This document shows positions 35,282 through 43,435 of a stretch of DNA of 64,000 nucleotides, piece by piece. The stretch is from contig NZ_SWMS01000006.1 in the NCBI RefSeq assembly GCF_005146945.1, forward strand, positions 1 to 64,000, given 5' to 3'. Position 1 is the first letter of the stretch. Every line of letters begins with the position of its first letter. This DNA comes from Prauserella endophytica (GTDB taxonomy: Bacteria > Actinomycetota > Actinomycetes > Mycobacteriales > Pseudonocardiaceae). Below the pieces are notes generated by a model that saw only the letters and a program-made list of their open reading frames with translations, was not told the DNA's origin and made no database searches. A program made the position numbers and the translations under genes.

Positions 35282-35815
35282 ATGACCGAGACGACCGGCA
35301 TCACCGCTCCCGTCCACTTTCCCGGCTGGCTCGAGCAGAACCAGGCGCTGCTGAAACCGCCGGTCGGCAACAAGCAGCTGTTCCCGGGGTCGCAGGACTT
35401 CATCGTGATGGTGGTTGGCGGGCCCAACGCGCGCACCGACTTCCACGTCGACCCGTACGAGGAGTTCTTCTACCAGATCAAGGGGAACATCCACGTCGAC
35501 ATCGTCACCGAGAACGGCGTGGAGCCCGTGCACATCCGCGAGGGCGAGATGTGGGTGCTGCCCCCGAACGTGCCCCATTCGCCGCAGCGGCCCGAGGCCG
35601 GCTCCATCGGCATCGTCATCGAGCGCGTCCGCAAGGAGGGAACGCTGGAGAAGTTCCAGTGGTACTGCCCGAACTGCTCTGCGCTCGTGTACGAGGTCGA
35701 GCTGCAGGTGCGCGACATCGTGGCCGACCTGCCGCCGGTGTTCGAGGCGTTCTACGCCGACGAGCAGGCGCGCGTGTGCCGTGCGTGCGGCACCAAGCAC
35801 CCGGGCAAGGGCTGA
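35282..35815 (+). CDS. 3-hydroxyanthranilate 3,4-dioxygenase
   Basis: 177 residues, cupin fold. The catalytic iron ligands H55, E61 and H99 (DFHVDPYEEFFY, NVPHSP) and a second, rubredoxin-like iron site C129/C132 and C166/C169 (WYCPNC, CRACG) have the same spacings as those I recall for the Cupriavidus metallidurans enzyme. It opens the ring of 3-hydroxyanthranilate to 2-amino-3-carboxymuconate semialdehyde. Last gene of the operon; no carboxymuconate-semialdehyde decarboxylase follows. Confidence 0.92.
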   Translation: MTETTGITAPVHFPGWLEQNQALLKPPVGNKQLFPGSQDFIVMVVGGPNARTDFHVDPYEEFFYQIKGNIHVDIVTENGVEPVHIREGEMWVLPPNVPHSPQRPEAGSIGIVIERVRKEGTLEKFQWYCPNCSALVYEVELQVRDIVADLPPVFEAFYADEQARVCRACGTKHPGKG

Positions 35816-35820
35816 TGCCG

Positions 35821-35942
35821 TCGCGAGTCCCCCGCTCCAGCCCGCGAGTCCCCCGCTCAGGACGGCGAGTTGCGCACTCAGGACGGCGAGTTGCGCACTC
35901 AGGACGGCGAGTTGCGCACTCAGGACGGCGAGTTGCGCGTTC
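35821..35942 (+). repeat. 21-bp-period repeat array, one orientation
   Basis: About six units, first CGCGAGTCCCCCGCTC then four near-identical GGCGAGTTGCGCACTCAGGAC copies, end to end with a 21-base period, lie between the dioxygenase stop and the convergent TetR gene. Confidence 0.88.
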
Positions 35943-35950
35943 CGGCCGGA

Positions 35951-36604
35951 TCAGTCCGCAGCGGACGCATCGAGATCGGTGTGCTCCGCGACCGTGCGGA
36001 AGATCTCGCCGCAGTACTCGACGATCTCCTCCTGGCTCGCCGAGAGCGTGCCGTCCAGCCACGACGTGAGGGTCTGGGCGAGGCCGCCGACCAGCAGCTC
36101 GGCGGTGATCTCGAGCTGCGTGCTGGTGTGCACGCCGTAGAACTCGCGCGCCTGCAGGCCGAGCAGCCGCACGAACAGGCGGGTCGACTCGACGCGGCGC
36201 TCGCCGAGGACGGTGCCGCTCAGCGCGGGGGAGAACAGCAGCCGCCCGCGCCGCGGGTCCTCGGCGACTGTCCGCACGAGCGTGCCCAGTCCGGCCCGGA
36301 TCTTCGCGCGCGCGTCCCGCGGAGCCGCGTTGACCGCCTCCAGGGTGGTCGCCGCGATGTTCTCCACCACGTGGTCGTAGACCGCGATCGCGAACGCGTC
36401 GCGATCGGGGAAGCTCTCGTAGAAGTACCTCGCCGCGAGTCCGGCCTGCCTGCAGACCCCGCGCACGCTGAGGTTCTGCTCGCCGTCGCGCGCGCCGAGC
36501 AGCTCCAGACCCGCTTCGATGAGCTGGGCCCTGCGCTCGGCTTGCCGGTCACTACCCGTGACACCGCCATAGGTCCGCAGAGGTGTGGAGTCCATGCCGA
36601 CCAT
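35951..36604 (-). CDS. TetR-family regulator
   Basis: 217 residues: HTH LSVRGVCRQAGLAARYFYES at about 46-65 and a TetR C-terminal domain. GGAGG lies seven bases before the ATG at 36604. Divergent from the MpaB-type oxygenase over a 69-base gap that holds a dyad; the pair is a probable regulator-target unit. Confidence 0.88.
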   Translation of the reverse strand: MVGMDSTPLRTYGGVTGSDRQAERRAQLIEAGLELLGARDGEQNLSVRGVCRQAGLAARYFYESFPDRDAFAIAVYDHVVENIAATTLEAVNAAPRDARAKIRAGLGTLVRTVAEDPRRGRLLFSPALSGTVLGERRVESTRLFVRLLGLQAREFYGVHTSTQLEITAELLVGGLAQTLTSWLDGTLSASQEEIVEYCGEIFRTVAEHTDLDASAAD

Positions 36605-36635
36605 CTTGACACCTCCGGGGAGGACGCGGTTGCAT

Positions 36636-36659
36636 ATCTGCTAACGGGCGTGAGCAGAT
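36636..36659. promoter_or_regulatory. Likely TetR operator
   Basis: ATCTGCT and AGCAGAT are perfect inverted arms separated by 10 bases in the divergent gap between the TetR and MpaB genes. Confidence 0.6.
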
Positions 36660-36673
36660 GAAGGGGGTCGCCG

Positions 36674-37510
36674 ATGGACACCACCGCGAAGAAGCCGGAG
36701 ACGATGCTGGAAGTCCGTGACGACATGGTCATCGGTGCGGGGCTGATGGCCGGCGCGGCGAACATCATCATGCAGCTGGCGCGACCCGGGGTCGGGTACG
36801 GCGTGGTGGAGAGCAGAGTCGACGACGGCAACGTCTTCAAGCACCCGGTCAAGCGGACGCGGACCACGCTGACCTACCTCGCCGTGGCCACGCTGGGCAC
36901 CGAGGAGGAGCGGCTGGCCTACCGGCGTGCCGTCGACAAGCAGCACATGCAGGTGCGCTCGACCAAGGACAGCCCGGTGAAGTACAGCGCGATGGACCCT
37001 CGCCTGCAGCTCTGGGTGGCCGCCTGCCTTTACAAGGGTTTCGAGGACATCTACCACGTCTTCGCGGGCAGGCTGGAGCCCGGCGAGCTGGAGGCGGTCT
37101 ACCGCGCCGCCGCGCCGCTGGGCACCACGCTGCAGGTTCGCGAGGACATGTGGCCCGCCGACCGGGCCGCGTTCGAGAAGTACTGGAACTCCTCGCTCGA
37201 GCAGGTCCACATCGACGACACCGTGCGCGAGTACCTCTACGGCATCGCGACCCTGCGCTTCATGCCGCGCATCGTGAGCCTGCTGCTCGGGCCGTTCAAC
37301 CGGTTCGTCACCACGGGCTTCCTGCCGCAGCGGTTCCGTGACGAGATGCGGCTGCCCTGGACGCCGCGCCGGCAACGCCGCTGGGACCGGCTCATGCGGA
37401 CCATCGCGCGGGTCATCAGACCGCTGCCGAAGCCCCTGCGCGAGTTCCCCTACAACGCCTACCTCTGGGACCTGCGGCGCAGGCTGCGCACCGGCCGCCC
37501 CCTCGTCTGA
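36674..37510 (+). CDS. Oxygenase MpaB family protein (DUF2236)
   Basis: 278 residues. MDPRLQLWVAACLYKGFEDI and RRAVDKQHMQV fit the MpaB/rubber-oxygenase catalytic domain, a helical haem-binding fold that cleaves or oxidises hydrophobic substrates. The histidines in KQHMQV and IYHVF could serve the haem, but I cannot assign them. Controlled, by layout, by the divergent TetR. Confidence 0.82.
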   Translation: MDTTAKKPETMLEVRDDMVIGAGLMAGAANIIMQLARPGVGYGVVESRVDDGNVFKHPVKRTRTTLTYLAVATLGTEEERLAYRRAVDKQHMQVRSTKDSPVKYSAMDPRLQLWVAACLYKGFEDIYHVFAGRLEPGELEAVYRAAAPLGTTLQVREDMWPADRAAFEKYWNSSLEQVHIDDTVREYLYGIATLRFMPRIVSLLLGPFNRFVTTGFLPQRFRDEMRLPWTPRRQRRWDRLMRTIARVIRPLPKPLREFPYNAYLWDLRRRLRTGRPLV

Positions 37511-37601
37511 GCCCGGCCTTCGCCGTCCGCCGCCGCTCGCGGGGAAGATCCCGGGTGGCTAGCGTGTTGCAGGGACAGGCGACGCGGGAAGGATGAGGCA
37601 C

Positions 37602-37925
37602 ATGACCGAGCAGGTGACCCAGCCGCGGGTGGTCCGCAACGACGAGCTCAGCCGCTACGAGGTGTGGTCGGGTGAGCGGCTCGCCGGCTTCTCCGAGTAC
37701 CGCGAACAGGGCGAGCGCACGGTGTACCTGCACACCGAGGTGGACGACGCCTTCGCGGGGCAGGGGCTCGGGAAGGTGCTCGCCGCCGGTGCGCTCGACG
37801 ACGCCGTGGCGCGGGGCCGGGTGATCGTGCCGGTGTGCCCGTTCATCGCGAGCTACGTGCGCAAGAACTCCGACCGGTACGAGGAGCACGTCCACTGGCG
37901 CGGCAACGGCAAGGCCGATGAGTAA
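37602..37925 (+). CDS. Small GNAT-type acetyltransferase (GCN5-like, YjdJ type)
   Basis: 107 residues: ERTVYLHTEVDDAFAGQGLGKVL is the acetyl-CoA loop of the short GCN5-like family, followed by VPVCPFIASYVRKN. GGAAGG at 37587 is nine bases from the ATG at 37602 but directly abuts the earlier ATG at 37593, so I prefer 37602. Overlaps the pirin gene by eight bases. Confidence 0.85.
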   Translation: MTEQVTQPRVVRNDELSRYEVWSGERLAGFSEYREQGERTVYLHTEVDDAFAGQGLGKVLAAGALDDAVARGRVIVPVCPFIASYVRKNSDRYEEHVHWRGNGKADE

Positions 37926-38868
37926 CCTCGACGCCAGCCCGGAGGTGACGCCGTGCCGCACGGCGGAACACGGCGCGGTGACCGAGCTGCTGCGGGCGAG
38001 GACGGTGCCGCTCGGCGGCGTGCGGGGGATCCAGGTCGACCGGGTCCTGCCGCAGCGGGCACTGCCGACCGTCGGCGCCTGGTGCTTCCTCGACCAGTTC
38101 GGTCCCGCACGTTCCGACATGCGCGTGCTGCCGCATCCGCACATCGGGCTGCAGACGGTCACCTGGCCGATCGCGGGCGAGATCCGGCACCGCGACAGCA
38201 TTGGCAGCGACGTGGTGGTGCGGCCAGGTCAGCTCAACCTCATGACCGGCGGGCGAGGGGTGGTGCACTCGGAGTTCTCGCTCGGCTCCGAGCCGATGCT
38301 GCACGGCCTGCAGCTGTGGGTCGCGCTGCCGAGGGAGAGCACCGGCGTCGCGCCCGCGTTCGAGCAGCACGTGTCGCTGCCGTCGTACGAGAACGGCGGG
38401 CTGCGGGCGACGGTGCTGGTCGGCTCGCTGGGGGAGGCGGTTTCGCCGGCGACGGTGTACACGCCGATCGTCGGCGCCGAGCTCACGGTGGAGCCGGGCG
38501 CCGGGGCGGAGGTGCCGCTGCGCCCGGACTTCGAGTACGCGGTGCTCCTGGTGCAGGGTGAGGCGGTGGTCGCGGACACCCCGCTCGCGGTGGGTCCGTT
38601 GCTGTACCTCGGTACCGGGCGCACGTCGCTGCCGGTGTCCTCGGCGCGTGGCGCCCGGGCGGTGCTGCTCGGCGGCGAGCCCTTTCCCGACGAGCTCGTG
38701 ATGTGGTGGAACTTCGTCGGCCGCGGCCACGACGAGATCGCCGAGGCCCGCGCCGGCTGGGAGGCCGGCGACACGTCCCGGTTCGGCCGTGTGGCCGGCC
38801 ACGGTGACGCGCGCATTCCCGCGCCCGGGCTCCCGGGCGTCCGGCTGACGCCGCGCCGCCGCCGCTGA
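37918..38868 (+). CDS. Pirin family protein
   Basis: 316 residues, bicupin. VGAWCFLDQFGPARSDMRV and PHPHIGLQTVTWPIAGEIRH carry the metal-binding His motif of pirins, with NLMTGGRGVVHSEFS after it. Some bacterial pirins have quercetinase activity; others bind regulators. Co-transcribed with the GNAT gene by overlap. Confidence 0.87.
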   Translation: MSNLDASPEVTPCRTAEHGAVTELLRARTVPLGGVRGIQVDRVLPQRALPTVGAWCFLDQFGPARSDMRVLPHPHIGLQTVTWPIAGEIRHRDSIGSDVVVRPGQLNLMTGGRGVVHSEFSLGSEPMLHGLQLWVALPRESTGVAPAFEQHVSLPSYENGGLRATVLVGSLGEAVSPATVYTPIVGAELTVEPGAGAEVPLRPDFEYAVLLVQGEAVVADTPLAVGPLLYLGTGRTSLPVSSARGARAVLLGGEPFPDELVMWWNFVGRGHDEIAEARAGWEAGDTSRFGRVAGHGDARIPAPGLPGVRLTPRRRR

Positions 38869-38876
38869 CGCGCCGC

Positions 38877-39132
38877 GCGAGTCCTGCGCTCCCGACGGCG
38901 AGTTCTGCATTCCCGACGGCGAGTTCCGCGTTCCCGACCGCGAGTTCTGCATTCCCGACGGTGAGTTCCGCGTTCGCGACCGCGGGTTCCCTGTTCCCGT
39001 AGCCCCGCCGCTCCCGGCGCGCCGCCGCGAACGCGCAACTCGCGGTCCTGAGTGCGCAACTCGCGGTCCTGAGTGCGCAACTCGCGGTCCTGAGTGCGCA
39101 ACTCGCGGTCCTGAGTGCGCGACTCGCGCATC
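38877..39132. repeat. 21-bp-period repeat array that reverses direction
   Basis: Units such as CGAGTTCTGCATTCCCGACGG run rightwards to about 38990; after a GC-rich centre, units read in reverse (GCGCAACTCGCGGTCCTGAGT, four near-identical copies) to 39132. This follows the pirin gene and precedes the promoter of the next operon. Confidence 0.9.
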
Positions 39133-39163
39133 GGTTACGAGCAGATCAACTGCGCGGGAACTC

Positions 39164-39229
39164 TTGTGCGGGGAACCTCGAGCACATAGTGTCATGTAAA
39201 AGCGAACGCTGTCAAGATATTCATGACAC
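39164..39229 (+). promoter_or_regulatory. Promoter with flanking inverted repeat for the 39253 operon
   Basis: TTGTGC (39164-39169), a 17-base spacer and TAGTGT (39187-39192) form a plausible promoter. GTGTCATG (39189-39196) and CATGACAC (39222-39229) are perfect inverted arms 25 bases apart, spanning the -10 and start region. The operon's own IclR protein is the obvious candidate binder. Confidence 0.5.
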
Positions 39230-39252
39230 ACATCGAAGCGAAGGTTGGGTGG

Positions 39253-40998
39253 ATGCGTACTGCCGGCAGACCCGCCCCCGCGGCCACGGCGGAGGGGCTC
39301 GCGTTCCGCGATCCCGCCGAGCTGATGGATCCGCGGCGACTGGCGGCCATGCAGCCGACCCGGCTCAGTGCGAGCCGGTCACTGATCGAGAAGATGACCC
39401 GGGAACGCTGGAACATCGAACTGTCCACGATGGACGTGTCCGACGCCGGCGACGGCGTCGCGGTGTACCGGGTGGACACCGGAAGCGACGTGTTCTCCTT
39501 CGCCGCCTTCAGTTCCGAGCCGAGGATGGTCGACCGCACCCCGCGCATCATCGGCCAGAGCTGGGACATGGTCGGCGCCCTGTGGGAGGGCGAGGCCGAC
39601 GAGGCGCGCATCGAGCAGACCCGCCGTGAGCTGCCGAAGCTCTACGCCGGCCGCGCCGCGCCGGGCACGCTCGTCTGGTGCCGCTCCAACCGGAGCCTGA
39701 GGGCGTTCGAGCACAGCGTCCGCGCGCTGGCCGACGGCCGGCAGCCCGACCCGCACGTGCTGCGGGGCATCGGTTACCTCATGCGCAACACCGGTCTCGA
39801 CGCGAACGGCACGTTCGGCACCCGCACCTTCATCTCCTACGGCGACCGTCACCCGTTGCGCGTGCCCTACCACGCGCAGATGCTCACGGCCTACCTCATG
39901 CGAGAGTTCAGCGCCGACCTGTGCGAACGCCTCGCGCGGGGCGTGTCGTCGCGTGCGGTGCCCCTCGCGACCGAGTACCGCCGCTACCTGGGGCTCGGCA
40001 ACGGCTCCGCGCTCGGGCTCGTGCTCTTCGTCGCCAACCACCCCCGGCTCGTCGACCGTTGGCTCACCCTGCGCGAACGCGCGCTGCTCGCGGCGCGCAG
40101 ACTCGATCCGTCCGAAGCCGACGGACGCTGGGACACGCTGCTCGGGCTGCTGGACCGCGCGATCACCTACCGGCGCCAGGATCCCATGAGCTACAACGTC
40201 TTTCCGGCCAGCGAGCACGTCGCCGCGGAGCTGGAGAAGGTCCGAGGCCTCGTCACCCGGCTGAAGGCCGGGGAACGGTTCGCGGGTCCCGAGGTGCCCG
40301 CTTTCGAGCAGCTGCGCGGGGAGATCGCCGGGACGGTCACCGCGGAGACCGAGGAGACGCTCGACGCGCTGCTGATCGAGTTCGTGCCGCAGGAGTGCAC
40401 GCGGCTCACCGAGGAGCTGCTCGTGGACGAGCAGCTGGTGCGCGAGCCCGGGATGACCATCGGCGAGCTGCGCCGCCTGCTCGAAGAGGAGTACCGCTGG
40501 GCGCTGGAGTTGCCCATCGCGGGCGAGCACGACCGCAGGCGCATCTGGTACAAGTCACGGTCGTCGGAGGAACCCAGGTCAGGCCCCCGCGAGGAGGTGC
40601 CCGGCGGGTTCGACCTCTCCGTGGACGTGCCGGGGCTCGCGCGGGCGCTGCGCGCGCAGCTGGACACGTATGATCCGCGGGTCCGGGTAGGACGGTTCCT
40701 CTTCGACAACCCCGAGCAGCTCGCCGCTATCGAGCGCTTCCAGGCGTTGCGCGGCAACCCCTACGCACAGCCCTATGTGGACGCACTGGACGTGGAGTTC
40801 GTGCCAGCGAGGCTGATCCGGCTCATGAACGGCGCACTGTACGGTTTGGACCGGACAAAGGACTATCTCAACCGGACACTGCGCGGCCTGATCTTCCAGG
40901 GCGCTCCCACGCGCGAGGACATCGCGCGTGGCGACGAGAGCGTGTGGTGGTGGCCGGCCGAGCCCGGTGCCGGGCGGAACGGAGGAGACCGCGCGTGA
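39253..40998 (+). CDS. Large protein of unrecognised family
   Basis: 581 residues with no motif I can assign. Seen: no signal peptide or membrane segment; Arg/Glu/Leu-rich, mainly helical character; conserved-looking patches SYGDRHPLRVPYHAQMLTAY, MRNTGLDANGTFGTRTF, LDRAITYRRQDPMSYNVFPA and VGRFLFDNPEQLAAIERFQA. AAGG eight bases before the ATG at 39253 supports that start; the ATG at 39223 lies in the inverted repeat without a ribosome site. It heads an operon with IclR, a DUF3726-like protein, an M19 homologue and an ABC importer, so a cytoplasmic role in using the imported compound is inferred. Confidence 0.7.
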   Translation: MRTAGRPAPAATAEGLAFRDPAELMDPRRLAAMQPTRLSASRSLIEKMTRERWNIELSTMDVSDAGDGVAVYRVDTGSDVFSFAAFSSEPRMVDRTPRIIGQSWDMVGALWEGEADEARIEQTRRELPKLYAGRAAPGTLVWCRSNRSLRAFEHSVRALADGRQPDPHVLRGIGYLMRNTGLDANGTFGTRTFISYGDRHPLRVPYHAQMLTAYLMREFSADLCERLARGVSSRAVPLATEYRRYLGLGNGSALGLVLFVANHPRLVDRWLTLRERALLAARRLDPSEADGRWDTLLGLLDRAITYRRQDPMSYNVFPASEHVAAELEKVRGLVTRLKAGERFAGPEVPAFEQLRGEIAGTVTAETEETLDALLIEFVPQECTRLTEELLVDEQLVREPGMTIGELRRLLEEEYRWALELPIAGEHDRRRIWYKSRSSEEPRSGPREEVPGGFDLSVDVPGLARALRAQLDTYDPRVRVGRFLFDNPEQLAAIERFQALRGNPYAQPYVDALDVEFVPARLIRLMNGALYGLDRTKDYLNRTLRGLIFQGAPTREDIARGDESVWWWPAEPGAGRNGGDRA

Positions 40999-41741
40999 GC
41001 GAGGAGAGCAAGCCACGCACCCAGCCGTTGTCCACCACGCTGAAGAGCCTCGGCGTGCTCGAGACGGTCGCGCAGGCGGAGCGCTCGGTGCGCGTTTCCG
41101 AGCTGGCCAGGGAGCTGGGCTGGTCGCGGGCCGCCGTGCACCAGCAGCTGGTGACCCTGACCGCCGCGGGGTGGATGGAGCAGACCGACGAGGGTGCCTA
41201 CCGGCTGACCCTGCGCGCCGCGTGGGTCGGGCAGTCGGCGCTGCGGCAGGCCGGACTCGCCGACCGCGTGCTGCCCGCGATGGAACGGCTCGTCGAGGAG
41301 ATCCGCGAGGCCGTCTCGCTAGCGATTCTCGAACGCGACACCGCCACGATCATCCAGCGGCTCGAGCCCGGCCGCACTCTGCAGGTCGACCTGCGCGCCG
41401 AGGCGCAGATGCCGCTGGGCCGCAGCGCTTCCGGGAAGGTGCTCATGGCGTGGGCCACCGAGCGTCAGCTCGACGACCTGCGCAACCGCGGTGTCGAGGT
41501 GCCCGCGGCCGAGGACCTCGCGGCGATCCGCGAGGCGGGCTACGCGACCTCCAGTGGGCGCTGGCTCGACGGCGTCACCGGCATCGCCGCGCCCGTCTTC
41601 GACGTGCACGGCGGCTGCGTCGGCGCGCTCAGCCTGGCGGGCCCGGCGAGCAGGCTCGACGTCGAGAAGGCCACGACCGCACTGCTGCGGCGGGCCGAGG
41701 AGGTCAACGAGGTGCTCTCCGGAAAGGGCGGTGCTCGATGA
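40995..41741 (+). CDS. IclR-family regulator
   Basis: 248 residues: winged HTH (RVSELARELGWSRAAVHQQL) and IclR effector domain (PLGRSASGKVLMAW). The GTG at 40995 overlaps the upstream stop and has GGAGGAG seven bases before it. Encoded inside the operon it probably controls through the 39189-39229 inverted repeat. Confidence 0.87.
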   Translation: MSEESKPRTQPLSTTLKSLGVLETVAQAERSVRVSELARELGWSRAAVHQQLVTLTAAGWMEQTDEGAYRLTLRAAWVGQSALRQAGLADRVLPAMERLVEEIREAVSLAILERDTATIIQRLEPGRTLQVDLRAEAQMPLGRSASGKVLMAWATERQLDDLRNRGVEVPAAEDLAAIREAGYATSSGRWLDGVTGIAAPVFDVHGGCVGALSLAGPASRLDVEKATTALLRRAEEVNEVLSGKGGAR

Positions 41742-42415
41742 GCGCGGAGACGCTGCGGGTGAGCCTGCGCGAGACCCGCCTGGTCACCGAACGGATCGTG
41801 ATGCTGCTCGGCGTCCCCAAGGGCGCGTGGGCCGCGGTGAGGGAGGCCGTCGTCGCCGCCGAGGCGCTCGGGCTGGAAGGTCTCGCCTTCCTCGACGGGC
41901 GCGCCCCCGGCGGCTGGGCGACCCCGGAGATCACCGGGGAGGACGGGCCCCGGATCAGCGTGGCGGCACGGGGAATCCCGGCGCCGTTCGCCGTGCCCGC
42001 CCTGCTCGACCTGGCCGTCGCGACGGTGAGCGAGCACGATGCCGCGACGGTGACCGTGACGGATCTGGCCGATGCCGAGCTCCTGCGAGCCGCCGAGCCA
42101 CTCGGCGCGCGGCTCGGCGCCAGGGTGCGCGTGAGCGGTACGGGCGGCGTCCGGGTGCTGGCGGCTACGAAAGCCACCGCCGCGGTCCCGGCAGGCTCGC
42201 GTGCGGCCATGGCGGGCGGCGAGCACCTGCTCGAGGCCGCACTGCACGGGCTCACCGTCCCGGCCGCGCTGTGGTGGCGCCTCTACCACCGGTCCAACGA
42301 GGCGCTGACCGTCGACACGCCGTTGTCCCGCAACCACGCCGGGGCCGCCCTGCTCACCGGCGGCGAGGGGCTCACCGAGACCGATCCCGACTACGTGGCC
42401 GAGGCCGCGTCCTGA
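41738..42415 (+). CDS. DUF3726-like protein (tentative)
   Basis: 225 residues, coupled to the IclR gene by ATGA. The opening (VSLRETRLVTERIVMLLGVP, then WAAVREAVVAAEALGLEGL) and the end (LYHRSNEALTVDTPLSRNHA, then GGEGLTETDPDY) resemble the DUF3726 pattern, which ends in a GAGLTDND-like motif. The match is from memory and weak. No signal peptide. Function unknown; operon context suggests a catabolic accessory role. Confidence 0.5.
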   Translation: MSAETLRVSLRETRLVTERIVMLLGVPKGAWAAVREAVVAAEALGLEGLAFLDGRAPGGWATPEITGEDGPRISVAARGIPAPFAVPALLDLAVATVSEHDAATVTVTDLADAELLRAAEPLGARLGARVRVSGTGGVRVLAATKATAAVPAGSRAAMAGGEHLLEAALHGLTVPAALWWRLYHRSNEALTVDTPLSRNHAGAALLTGGEGLTETDPDYVAEAAS

Positions 42416-42432
42416 AGCGACAGGAGAACCAA

Positions 42433-43431
42433 GTGCATTACGTTGACGGACTCGAATGCAGCGAGTTCGACCGCGAGGTGTTCACCGAACTGCGTGAGGG
42501 CGGGCTCGCCTGCGTGACGGTGACGTGCGGATACTGGGGCGACGCGCTGGAGTCGATGGACTCCCTGGCCGCATGGCGTCAGCTGGAGCGGGAGAACGCC
42601 GACCTGATCGCCATCGCGCGCACCGCCGCCGACGTGGAGCGGATCGCGGCCGGGGGCAGGACGGCGATCCTGCTCGGGTTCCAGAACAGCGCGTTCCTCG
42701 CGGGCCGGATCCGGTTCGTGGAGCTGTTCGCCGACCTCGGCGTGCGCGTCGCGCAGCTGACCTACAACATCCAGAACGACATCGGCGCCAGCTGCTACGA
42801 CGACCCCGACAGCGGCCTCACCCGCTTCGGCCGGGAGGTCGTGGCCGAGATGAACCGCGTGGGCATGGCCATCGACCTCTCGCACGTGGGGGACCGCACC
42901 AGCATCGAGGCCATCGAGCACTCGGCCAAGCCCGTGGCCGTCACCCACGCCAACGCGGCGTCGCTCGTGCCTCACCGCCGCAACAAGTCCGACGAAGTCC
43001 TCAAAGGACTGGCCGCGCGTGGTGGCGTGCTCGGAGTATCCGGTTACCGCAACATCTCCGGCCCTTATGCCGAGAGTATCGACAAGTGGGCCGAGATGGT
43101 CGCCCGGACCGTGGACCTCATCGGCATCGAGCACGTCGGCATCGGCACCGACCTCGGCCGCAAGGTGACCTTCGAGCACCTGCAGTGGATGCGGCAGGGG
43201 CGCTGGAGCATGCAGCCGCAGTACGGCGCCGGTTCCGCGAGCAACCCGGGCAAGCAGCCGCCGCTGCCGTGGTTCCCCGACACCCGCGCGTTCCCCGCCA
43301 AGGAGGAGGCACTGCGCCGCCACGGGTTCGACGAGTCGTCGGTCGCCGCCGTGATGGGCGGCAACTGGTTGCGCTTCTACGCCGAGGTGCTGCCCGGTGG
43401 CGGCACAGACCAGCCCAGCCGAGAGGAGTGA
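42433..43431 (+). CDS. M19 membrane-dipeptidase homologue with incomplete metal site
   Basis: 332 residues of the renal-dipeptidase (M19) amidohydrolase barrel. Later metal and substrate residues are present: DLSHVG, VTHANA, PHRRNKSDE and GIGTDLG. But the N-terminal HxD pair is replaced (VDGLECSEF instead of DGHND) and the bridging Glu position reads LLGFQNS. So the two-zinc site is probably mononuclear or altered. No signal peptide or membrane anchor. The GTG at 42433 has AGGAGA five bases upstream. It could hydrolyse an amide or cyclic substrate brought in by the adjacent importer. Confidence 0.8.
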   Translation: MHYVDGLECSEFDREVFTELREGGLACVTVTCGYWGDALESMDSLAAWRQLERENADLIAIARTAADVERIAAGGRTAILLGFQNSAFLAGRIRFVELFADLGVRVAQLTYNIQNDIGASCYDDPDSGLTRFGREVVAEMNRVGMAIDLSHVGDRTSIEAIEHSAKPVAVTHANAASLVPHRRNKSDEVLKGLAARGGVLGVSGYRNISGPYAESIDKWAEMVARTVDLIGIEHVGIGTDLGRKVTFEHLQWMRQGRWSMQPQYGAGSASNPGKQPPLPWFPDTRAFPAKEEALRRHGFDESSVAAVMGGNWLRFYAEVLPGGGTDQPSREE

Positions 43432-43435
43432 TCCG

